DNA of 64,000 nt from Polytrichum commune (Eukaryota; Streptophyta; Polytrichopsida; Polytrichales; Polytrichaceae): assembly GCA_950295325.1 (NCBI GenBank), contig OX485808.1, positions 40,570,527 through 40,634,526 of the forward strand, written 5' to 3'. The translations under genes were made by a program, and so were the position numbers. Every line of letters starts with the position of its first letter. Position 1 is the first letter of the stretch. The notes under the pieces are model-generated. The model was not told the origin of the DNA, searched no databases, and saw only the letters and a program-made list of their open reading frames with translations. Shown here piece by piece: positions 22,369 through 32,225 of the stretch.

Positions 22369-22402
22369 ACCCTAACCCCAAACCCTAAACCCTAAACCCT
22401 AC
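22369..22402 (-). repeat. Interstitial telomere-like run
   Basis: Several CCCTAAA units, some imperfect, occur in the spacer of element A. A TTTAGGG run lies in the spacer of element B (59825-59882). Confidence 0.8.
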
Positions 22403-23236
22403 ATCTTTTTATCTTACCAACCTTTCTTATATATGGCCATGTTGTGGTCTATGCGCATCATGTCAAAATGGTCTACGAATGTTGGTTCGATTGGAACTTG
22501 CCTTATTTGGGTCATAGCAACTATAATAATCTAGACTCATGCCAATAATTGTCATTTTGATATAAAACATTGGTTTAGGGGGTGAAGAGTGAATTTTGAA
22601 ATGCTAGCACTTTCACCTTAATAGTTTTGAGTGCAATTTGATCACAAAATACACACTTAGTCTTATTATAACATGAATGGTTTAAGACTTCAACTTAAAT
22701 CAACAGTTTAAGCTATGGTCATGCACATACTTCTTGTTGCAAATAATACAAATATATAATTGTAAGTGCATACTATTGTATGCACCATTCCAAATTAGTT
22801 ATCCATTTCCACACCATGGTGGACCTAAAGTGAATTTCCAATAGGACGTCAAGTCATTTAATTAGGTGTCAACTTGAACTAACGATCGAATACTAGTGCA
22901 TTAAACTTTAATTTTCACCAATGATGAATTGCAACAATGAGTCATATTAATATGGGGCGATGTTTGGTGAGCCTCCAGTTCCAAATGTCCTCAATCTACC
23001 TAGCACAAGCCACTATGGATTAAGCAACTTTTTATTGGTATTCATGCACTTGGTGACCATATTACAAGCATTTTTTTTATGTGAATCATATGATACCTAC
23101 AATTTTAGGGGATTCCACAATATGTTCTTAGCCACTTTTACCTCATTGTGTGTGTGAATATATATATCACTTAGACCTTCATCAATTCACTTGGACTTCA
23201 CACCTTAGTCGCAAATAATTTAATACTCAATGTTAA

Positions 23237-23321
23237 CCCACAACCCATATATATATAATATAATAACCCATATATAAAATAGTAAAATATAAATTATACA
23301 TATATATACATATATATACAT

Positions 23322-23385
<64 letters not shown>

Positions 23386-23425
23386 ACATATATATATATA
23401 TATACATATAGACATATAGACATAT
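23237..23425. repeat. CA/TA microsatellite
   Basis: Mixed ATATAC, ACACAC and TATATA runs. Long open frames on - here are simple-repeat artefacts. Confidence 0.9.
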
Positions 23426-23797
23426 TTTCGTGCGACCTTGATAACAACTAAGGTATGCGACGGATTTATAGATTTACAATATGTTGCGTGCACGCAACAC
23501 ATGTTCCATACATAATGCTATTTATATATTGCGCATGGATGGAATGGCATATTGTTAGGTCAAAGTAGGCGGCGGGAATCCGCTTTTTAAATAGCATCCA
23601 AGGGATTTTGAACCATCGGGGGAAAGGTACTTAAAGCTCTTCCCCCCACAGAAGAGCTCTTTTCTGCGGCACATCCAAGTGTGCGCTCCACAGACCTGAC
23701 TGGAACGCGCTCAAACCATTTTCTTGTGCGCCAATCCCACACCTCCTAGGTCCACTACAGACTGCACATATCCGTATATACCGCCGCAAATACCGGA

Positions 23798-25107
23798 CGT
23801 TTACGAACGCACGTTCGTAAACGTGAGTTGGTAGCACATGCAGAAGAGGTACATAGAGATGATGTGAATTGTTTACGAACGTGTGTTCGTAAGTTGTTTA
23901 CAACCGTACTCGACATTGAGTTACTTATAGACAGAACTAGGCACGAAAATTGTGTCGATTATATACGAACGTACGTTCGTATATCTGCCTTCAAGACCCA
24001 GACGCGCATGAGTTCCCGTGTAACCGTTTTCTCCAACGGAACATATGATGATGGGATATTTACGAACGTGCGTTCGTAAATATCACCTGGGATTATTTTT
24101 CAAGAATCCATAATTATTCCTTAATTTATACACTTCTGTGCATTGGCCACGTTAACAATATGGAAGTTAAATACGAACGCTCGTTCGTATTTCTCACTAC
24201 CATTTATGTCCACAGAGAATTACGTTTTCCAATTTTACGAACGCACGTTCGTAAATACCACCTGTCCACCGTCCACGCATCCACCAACAGACCTGTTAAC
24301 GCAAGCATGTGTGGAGGACTACACCATGTTTAGGATAGATACGAACGCTCGTTCGTATTTGGTACTACCATTTATGTCCACGGAGAATTATGTTTTTCAA
24401 TTTTACGAACGCACGTTCGTAAATACCACCTGTCCACCGTCCACGCATCCACCAACAGACCTGTTGACGCAAGCATGTGTAGAGGACTACACCGTGTTAA
24501 TGATAGATACGAACGCTCGTTCGTATCTGTTCAATCACGATTTTAGTGATAGATGTCGATTGTCATTTTCCACTGGATATTGAATTTCATGTATCCCTGT
24601 AACGTGGCTATAGATATCTCTATTCGGACGTGTCCAATCATTTTTTCCTAACACTGTCACGGCTGTAACATACATACGATCGGTCATATGCATCCGCCCC
24701 TATGTTTCGGCTGGAACTTACGAACGATCGTTCGTGAACATAAGCCATCAATTTCGGCTGTAGCTAACGAACGATCGTTCGTAAACTCTCGCCCATCAAA
24801 TACACGCCTCTCAAATATGATGCTTACTGCATGTGAATATAGTGGCAATTATATTTTTGGTGCTCTTATAATATGTCCCATTTAGATTTTATTATATATT
24901 GGGTTGATGTTTTCGTCCTCGCGTTCGTGAATATATGTGCTTGTGTTGTCCCTTGGTGGTGGAAAACCCTTCCAATGTTTTATTTGCGACTCCACCCAAA
25001 GCCCTTCATTGGTAATATATATCGGAATGGGGTTCCGTTGTGCAGGGACGTCTGAGTCCCGTGTAGGATTTGTATGACATGGGGATGTTGTCGAACGCAC
25101 GTTCGTC
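23798..25107. repeat. Dispersed palindromes, rightward-gene side of element A
   Basis: Twelve copies of TACGAACGNNCGTTCGTA or near variants start at 23802, 23874, 23964, 24061, 24172, 24236, 24340, 24404, 24508, 24719, 24766 and 25090. They occupy the leader region of the DUF7869-like gene. Within it 24172-24525 is a ~168-bp tandem duplication with two palindromes per unit. The cluster starts just after GCCGCAAAT (23783-23791), a block conserved at the same place in element B (61083-61091). Confidence 0.95.
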
Positions 25108-27571
25108 TTCATATGTGAGGTCCCTCAACGGTGTGTCGAGTGTTGGTTGTGATTTTTCAGCCATATATGTAGGCATATCTCGTATCCACTTTTGTATGCA
25201 TTGCGGTTGTTGATGTGTTGGTCATTTATTGGTGGTTTGTTTAGGTTGGATGGCGATGCACGTTGGATATAGTTCATTGGAGTTGTCCACAAAAGCTTCC
25301 TCTTCCGATGGTGACTGTGAACTATCTTCGGCATCGGCGGGTAATCATGGCATGGCAAATGCCATGGGTGGGTTTGTGGATGCATCCTCCCACGAATCAT
25401 TTGAAGCGCATGAACAATCTATACGTTCCGGGGATGACAATGATGACATTCCGTTATGTGCCGGTTTCGGTAGGGAGCAATGGGTGGGCCTTGATGTTGT
25501 TTTTTTCAACGATGTTGGTGTCCCGGTGGCAGATGGCATATGTAGAAACTCCGATCCCCGTGATTGTGTGGATGCCAACCCCCTTGGTCCCGATGATGTG
25601 GGTGTGTTCATCTTGAATTCTTTGCTTCCGCTTGACGTCCCGGTGACATGGAGATTTTCCTTGCGTCGATGGCCTCTTTGTCGGGTTCTCCATGACGGAG
25701 TAAGCTTGTTGGACCATGAGCGGCGCCATAAGCAAACGCAATTAGCTTTGTTGGCCAAAATACGTCCTCGCAAAGGCCTACGCAGATATGATTCTAACCG
25801 TGTGCCTCGTGGAGATAAAGAACGTCGACGGGATCGCATATTGGGAGACGAATCTATCCGTCTTGTGTCCGCCAAGGACTGTTGCGAGAGGAAATGTTGG
25901 CAATTTTTCCCGCGGGAGAAAATTAAGTCCCTACGTCAAGAGATGTGGCTTGCGGATTTCCGTATGAGATCGGCAAAGAAACTCGAGGTCTACAGAAATG
26001 TCCACATTGACACCCATGGGCATAAGGTGGTCACACTTGAGAATGTGGAAGTGTGTTGTACTGCGTGGTATACTATCCACGCCGTGTCAAAGTCTGACTT
26101 TTATAGGTTTCAAAAGTATTCATCGTTGGGTCGCCGTTCTCGATTTCATGGCAATTCGGGCACAAAGAAACCTAGGGAGGCTACACTCCAAGCCTCCGCG
26201 ACACTCTCCACCATCATAGTCCCATTGGCCGATGCAATGCCCCACAAGACGAGGACATTGTCGTCAGGGGAGAAAGTTGTACAAATGGTGTTGCCCACGG
26301 GTACAAAATGGAAGAACATATTAACGGACATCAATGAAGTGGGTCGCATAGCGGGATGTGGGCCCATTTCTTTGTCCAAGTTGAGTGTGATTAAAAACCA
26401 ACAGTTTGCCGAATACATTTTGAAGAGACCTGGGGACAAGTTCGCTAGGTGTACGACGTGTGAAAAATACAAAGGTCTTCGAGACGCCCACCCCATAGGC
26501 ACCGAATCCCACACTAGACACCAAACAAAATATATTGAACATGTCAACAACCAAGAGGCTCACCGTCAAGATTACTACAAGAACCGTGCTCTATCCATAA
26601 TGAGGCCTACAGAGGTTCTAACAATCATCCATGATAAAATGGACCACGCCAAAACCGCATGCCCTTGTTATGCACGCAAAATAAAGGCCACGGATGGTCT
26701 CTTCAAGTTGCCCGTATTTGTCATAGGTTTGTATTGAATCACAAATAATCTGTATTCAAATTCTCTCAAATTTTACTGGGTGTGTTTGCCAAATGTCCAA
26801 TTTCATACCTCCGTTTGGAGTTGTCGTTGTTATTGTTGTTGTTCAAACATCGTTTGTTTTTTTCCGCAGGGATGATTGTCCACGGCCATGGAGACGTAAA
26901 GTATGCCCATTATGGGTTGGATTTTTACCATGGCGATGCTAACCACACAGTGGGTTCATTTGCAAAACTCTTGCGCGATCTGGAGAAGCCGCCGTTACAT
27001 TCATCACGTGCATTTTTTGATGGTTGTGGAACGACACCCCTTTACGAAGCAGTGCTTGCGGGGAAGGAGGTTTGTATGTCGTCATTGCCAGAACCACCGG
27101 GAGAACCTATTTGTGCAAAACCATTGCCTCCAACTCTTCACGTTCAACTTGATAATTGCGCGAAAGACAACAAATGTCGATATGTATTTTGTTTTTGGTC
27201 ATTGCTCGTGGCGAAAGGAATCTTCAAGGAGGTGTTTGTGTCGTTTTTTATGGTGGGACATACACACGACGACATTGATGCATCATTCGGACGGTGGAGC
27301 ATGAAGTTGCATGAAGAAGATTTTCGAACCATACCTCTTCTTATGAAATCGTATATGGATTTGGACCATATGCCAGTAATTCCGCACATGATTGAGGAAG
27401 TACCAGATTTCAAGGCCTTCATCAAGTCATACATGTTGAAGGGAGGGGACTGTGAGGCCAAATCCACCACCCTTAAGCGTCCTAGTCCGGGTGATGGCTT
27501 TGAGAATCACATTCAATTCCTAATACCATAACATGAATTGCTATATGGTTCTCATGTTCAAGGCACTAACT

Positions 27572-27745
27572 TCATCTTAACTCCTTTGCTTTATTATTGT
27601 GAGCATCGTTGCTCGTAGTGGAATTCGATTTTTCAAGGGTCCAACCCGCGGCCTTGGCCACGCATGCCCTTAAAGAGATCCCTCTAGACTTCTTGATTTT
27701 TACTTCCTTAATCTTGTCCCTGCTAGGATCCTCCACAGTTCCCAT
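27572..27745 (-). CDS. Small LTR-encoded frame (LTR copy 3)
   Basis: 58 codons from the ATG at 27745. The motif RGISLRACVAKAAGWTLE is identical to copy 2, although the surrounding LTR is strongly diverged and the N-terminus differs. It ends 121 bases before the LTR 3' end. Confidence 0.5.
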   Translation of the reverse strand: MGTVEDPSRDKIKEVKIKKSRGISLRACVAKAAGWTLEKSNSTTSNDAHNNKAKELR

Positions 27746-28009
27746 TGATGGTGCACGTATTATATTCCAACCAAAGGTACGAGTGTTTAGAAACACTTAC
27801 TTCAATGGGTAACCATCCACACATTTGAAAGTCCCACACACGTCTACTTTCCTAGTAAATCCAACTCTACCTAAAACCAAGATGGCATGCAATAATCTAT
27901 CATGTCTATCAATCCTAAAAGGATTATCCTAACTACCACCCCCCTAGTAGTTTAACTAATTAGAGCTAATGAAATACTTAGGACCAAGCCAAATTATCTA
28001 ACCGCAGCC

Positions 28010-28535
28010 AAGCTGGTTGGCCTTAGGCCCAGCCGAATCCCTCCAGCAGTTAAATCTTCGCCTAGTCCAGCAGCTAAGCTGGTTGGTGGCCTTAGGCCCA
28101 GCCGAATCCCTCAACAGTTAAATCCTCCCTTAGCCCAGCAGCTCAGCTGGTTGTTGGCCTTAGGCCCAGCCGAAGCCCTCAGCAGTTAAATCCTCCCTTA
28201 GTCCAACAGCTAAGTTGGTTGGCCTTAGGCCCAGCCGAATCCCTCAGCAGTTAAATCCTCCCTTAGTCCAGCATCTCAACTGGTTGTTGGCCTTAAGCCC
28301 AGCCGAAACCCTCAGCAGTTAAATCTTCCCTTAGTCCAGCAGCTCAGTTGGTTGGCCTTAGGCCCAGCCGAATCCCTCCAGCAGTTACATCTTTGCTTAG
28401 TCCAGCAGCTCAGCTGGTTGTTGGCCTTAGGCCCAGCCGAAGCCCTCAGCAGTTAAATCCTCCCTTAGTCCAGCAGCTCAGCTGGTTGTTGGCCTTAGGC
28501 CCAGCCGAATCCTTCCAGCAGTTAAATCTTCGCCT
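28010..28535 (-). repeat. Tandem repeat inside LTR copy 3
   Basis: About eight units of 60-75 bp contain TTAGTCCAGCAGCTCAGCTGG and GGCCTTAGGCCCAGCCGAA. It occupies the same part of the LTR as the GAGCTGGG array of copies 1 and 2 but has a different sequence. Confidence 0.85.
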
Positions 28536-30565
28536 TGGTCCTAGCTACTTTCAATACAACCTCTCCCATCCCATCATCAAGGTTCTAATTCTTCCTCTTT
28601 TTTCTTCCTTTTGATGCTAAGTCATGCGCTAATCTAACACACTACTTTAACTAACTAACACCTAATCACTACATGCAAACTTAAGCTCAAGAACTCCCTC
28701 ACTTGGGGCCTTGAGAGAGAGCTTAATTAATCAACTCTACTAAAAACTAATGTCACACACACGCGCTCAAGCTCTTTAAGAGCTTGCTCCCCTTGAGAGC
28801 GCTTGATGGAGAGAGTCGCAAATGAGAGAAAGAACACCTTAAGTAGCAAAGAGGGAGAGAGGGAGAGAGGGAGAGAGAGGTGAGGATAGGGTGGGAGGAT
28901 TAGCACCTCCAATCACAATCCCTTAACCTTCACCTTCAAAGTAGGGACTAATCCCCTTCCACCAAGCTTCCTTCTTCCTAAACTAACAAAGTAGATCCAA
29001 AAGTGGGCATTTAATCCGCGGAGCTCACCTTGCCTCACCTTACCCTTTACTCACATAATCAAGGCATCCTCTTATTGAAATCAAACCTTGAAATAACTAC
29101 ACAACACATTCTAATGCCTAAACTTAAATCCAAACCACACTTCACTCTTTTTATGTTTTGTGAATAATCATAACACATCAAAGTCAAACTAAAATTGGTT
29201 TCGAAGAGTTAATCACCACATGTGGGCACCATTTTGGGCTCACAGGGACTGTTTGGTGGGGCATACCAAAGCACAATAATTCCAATTTTATATAAGGGAT
29301 GATGGTCTCCCAGCCATGCAATTCAAGCTTTTGTGCACATCTCCTAATTGGGGCCCGGATGATGGTATACTTGTATGGCGTCAAGACAATGATGGCAAAT
29401 GTTTGCTCCCGAATGGGGATCCAAAGCCTTGTAAACCCGACCCCATGAGGAATGGGCCGGAAATCATCAAAGGCATATCCGGATTCATTGAATATTGGAA
29501 AGAGTTGTGTGAGGAGGACATTACTAGACGTGTTAGAGATACTCATGAACCTTTGATTGCGTATTGGGATCGCATTCGTTCCGCCCTAATGACACTTGGT
29601 GGTGACACCCGTACAACTTTAATACAAGGATTTTGGCCACAAAGTCGTTTGACGTTTGTCGAGTCCGACACCATGGTTTTTAGCAATGGAGACGTTCGTG
29701 AAGAGTTCGCAATGGACGAGCATTACGTTGGCCCTGCCCGCAATCGACCGGCACCGTCGTTTCGTGTAGGTGTTGATTGCCATGAAGGTTATTTGGTCCT
29801 TGTACGAGCAGGGGATGAGGAACATCCCAAGCCAATTTGGTTGGTGAAAGCATTGTTTTCACCCAATTTTGTTCGAACTAGCCCCAACTTTCGTCAGATT
29901 GAGGTGGAATATTGTCGTCCAAGTACTAAAGACCAGAACGTACTACGCACTTATTTAGGTTGGGACACCAAAAAGAATTTTAAGTGGACAGTGGACTCAA
30001 CGTACACACCGTTTTGGATAAACACGGATACTATACTTTGTGCTTGGAAGCCGCGCAAAGGGTCCAAAACAGAAACAATGACCATCCCCCAAAAACATAT
30101 AGATTTTGCCAAAGACAACTTGGCACGTATTGCAGCGGCAGAAAATGACGCCGAGAATGGATATGAAGCGGAAGATGGAGATGTGTAAACATAACATATT
30201 AGGTGGGAGTTAATGGCGAAAAACATGGGCGATTAGTAGATTTGGTTTTTAATAGACTTAGTGGACTTGTCACACTCCATTGTGGTATACGTTTGGGATG
30301 TGCCATCTAAATTCATAAGAGCCTTACTTATGGAATGCGCACCCCAAACTCTATAATGACATAAACCATTTGTTTTTTTTGGAGTGGATTGTTATTTTCC
30401 ACATGGAGCTCATTTTTCATTTTAATTGAAATTCTCTATTTTTAGTAATAAGAATATCCTTTACGTACGAATTTTTAAATCGTCATGTTCTTGATATTTC
30501 CAATATTCCGTATGCCCACAATATTGGCATCCCAAACTATGGGCATATTTTATTTTGAGACTTTC

Positions 30566-30594
30566 AAAAGTCTCCAATTAACGAATATAGTGTT
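30566..30594. repeat. Right terminal inverted repeat of element A
   Basis: It reads AAAAGTCTCC through CGAATATAGTGTT and is the inverted match of 10332-10360 with one mismatch. The duplication TCCT follows. Confidence 0.9.
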
Positions 30595-30598
30595 TCCT

Positions 30599-32110
30599 GT
30601 TGTGTGATTAAGAGTTTGATCACCAGAAACCTTAGCGCATTGTGTTAGTGCATCCCTAAGGAGGTCCTGGAATTCATTTTTTGGGATCAGAGTGAAAGAC
30701 TTTGAAGATTGTGTAGAGTGCATGAACAGGGACTCAAGTCTGGCTGATTCATTCTCAGGATAGGGGATGTCTATTTCAGGTAACTAAAGGTGGCTTTCAA
30801 GAATTCTTTTACCACATAGAAAGGGAAAGAACATGATTTTTGCCGGAGAGTTGGTTTCATTTGCAAATGCTGGAGTTTCAATGGTGTTAGAGAGGTTCGA
30901 TGACTAGAATTCTGATCGCATTGTGTTAGCGCGGTCTTAGGTAGGTCTCTAAGTCCTTTCTTTGGAGCAGAGTGAGGCCGTCGTGATTGTTAGACTACAT
31001 CAACAAAGGCTCAAGTCTGATTGATTCATCCTTAGGAAGGCCGAGGTCTACTCCAGGTAACACAAGGTGGCTTGTGAGAATTCATTTACCACGTAGAGAG
31101 GGAATTACAATGATATTGGCAGGGGATTTGGTGTAATTTACGGATGTTGCTGTTCTAATCGTGTGATTCAGAGTTCGATCACCAGGAACCTTAGCGCGTT
31201 GTGTTTGTGCAGTCCTGAAGAGGTTCTTTAAATCCTTGTTTTCGAAGCAGAGCGAGGTCGTCGGACGCTGAATGTTGTGGACTGCATCAACAACATCTCA
31301 AGTCTGGTCGTTCATTTCGTAGAGAGGCCGAGGTCTACTCCAAGTAATTTCAGGTGGCTTTCGAGGATTCTTTTACCACATAGAAAGGAGATGGGATGAT
31401 CTTGGCAGGGCAGTTGGTGTAATCTACGGATGATGTAGTTCATGTTGTGTTCATAATAGTTCGATCACCAGGAACATCAACGCGTTGTGTTGGTGCAGTG
31501 CTAAGGATGTCCCTTAAATCCTTGTTTTGGACCAACGCGAGGTCAGCGGCCCAGGGAGTGCACTGTTCAAGTACTGTATTTATACACGTGGGTGCACAAA
31601 AGGGGTATTATTTAAAACAAGCATGTACAAAATGTACGTACAAGAGACATATTGCTATTAAGCAAGAAGTAGATATACATGAGGCTATAGAAAAATATAT
31701 GTAAAGTACGCATTTACGCATTTACGCGTTCAAGTCAGACCTGGACCAAGAATCATGTGTTTTTTCATCCACTAAGTAACGACTTTATAACTAAAAATCC
31801 ATGATTTGATATTATACATATAATAGGGCCATATTTTTGCATTTCCAAACATTTGTACACATGTTATATACAATTTCTGTATTTGTTTTTGGACCCTTGT
31901 GTACGTATGGAAATGTATTTTGAAGCAATGAGATTTGTAAGTATATTGCTTGATTTTAGCAAAAATAAAATGTATACAGGGGTATTTTAATAAGGGGCAT
32001 GCACGCACGTGATGCTTGGTTTTAATGAATAGTGCACTCCCTGAGGTCAGCGGGCGTTGAAAATTGTTGATTTCATTAACATTAAGATGACTCCGATTTT
32101 GGTTGCGAGG
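30599..32110. repeat. ~280-bp tandem repeat array hosting element A
   Basis: The marker TTACCACATAGAAAGG recurs at about 30808, 31086 and 31370, giving periods of about 278-284. Each unit also has GTTCGATCACCAGGAACC and TGGTGTAATYTACGGATG phrases. A MITE splits the last unit at 31550-32043. No coding potential was seen. Confidence 0.85.
31550..32043. mobile_element. 494-bp MITE in the tandem array
   Basis: Inverted ends are CAGGGAGTGCACTGTTCA on the left and CAGGGAGTGCACTATTCA read inward from the right. The 10-bp direct repeat AGGTCAGCGG flanks it (31540-31549 and 32044-32053), with two extra C bases before the left CAGGG. The CAGGG ends suggest hAT; a 10-bp duplication would suggest Mutator. 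Unassigned. Confidence 0.8.
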
Positions 32111-32225
32111 ATTTAGGTCACGTCCAAAGAAGCGCGGAAGCTAGTTCTAAAGTCCCAGAGTCTACCTACGAACAACATAACATTGTTGATCAACGGAAGG
32201 CAGCGAACAGGTGGAAGACGCATGG

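Larger units (their letters stand above)
20325..23780. other. Intergenic core of element A between palindrome clusters, non-coding
   Basis: No gene was seen. It holds CTCAAGCTTTC-type simple repeats (about 20860-21080), a GGGATGGG minisatellite (about 21275-21440), a telomere-like run (22369-22402) and CA/TA microsatellites (about 23237-23425). Palindromes of the TACGAACG type are absent here. The CT-rich sense strand of the leftward gene near 21.2-21.4 kb is a plausible promoter/leader region. Confidence 0.6.
27451..29244 (-). mobile_element. Solo LTR (copy 3) inside the DUF7869-like exon
   Basis: Read on -, it starts TGTGAGCCCAAAATGG and ends TTTGGCCTCACA. A perfect 5-bp duplication GGGAC flanks it (27446-27450 and 29245-29249). 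It is well diverged from copies 1 and 2, so it is an older insertion. It belongs to the same family by its ends and by the small frame near its 3' end. Confidence 0.95.
25250..30188 (+). pseudogene. DUF7869-like protein of element A, candidate RNase H-fold transposase, disrupted
   Basis: Exon 1 is 25250-26726 and exon 2 runs from 26870 to 30188 with a solo LTR inside (27451-29244); phases agree across both. An acceptor-like TTTGTTTAG precedes the first ATG, so a leader intron is likely. Exon 1 has Cys pairs (CCERKC near residue 211, CTTC near 401) and IIHDKMDHAKT near 460. Exon 2 has VQLDNCAKDNK and VGHTHDDIDASFGRWS. These acidic motifs are typical of DUF7869 proteins and could form a DDE/D-type site; that role is inferred. 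A TAA at 29277-29279 interrupts the frame where Gln is expected, and the frame then stays open to 30188. The homologue at 62284 is intact as far as the window shows. Confidence 0.8.
10332..30594. mobile_element. Element A: 20.3 kb TIR element with divergent genes and dispersed palindromes
   Basis: The left end AACACTATATTCGGTAATTG is the inverted match of the right end at 30566-30594, with one mismatch in 29 bases. TCCT is repeated on both sides (10328-10331 and 30595-30598), and the flanking tandem unit reads through when the element is removed. Inside, a leftward multi-exon gene and a small downstream frame lie left of a palindrome-rich spacer, and a rightward DUF7869-like gene lies right of it. 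Two solo LTRs (12096-14259 and 27451-29244) are later insertions, so the original size is about 16.3 kb. The same plan recurs from 48727. I do not recognise the superfamily. Confidence 0.85.

Noticed and set aside
23220-23502. Frames of Tyr/Ile/Val/Cys repeats on -
   Set aside because: Translation of CA/TA microsatellite.
23631-24583. Many short frames sharing YERAFV, TNVRS or NARS peptides
   Set aside because: These peptides are simply translations of the palindrome core in different frames, not a conserved protein motif.
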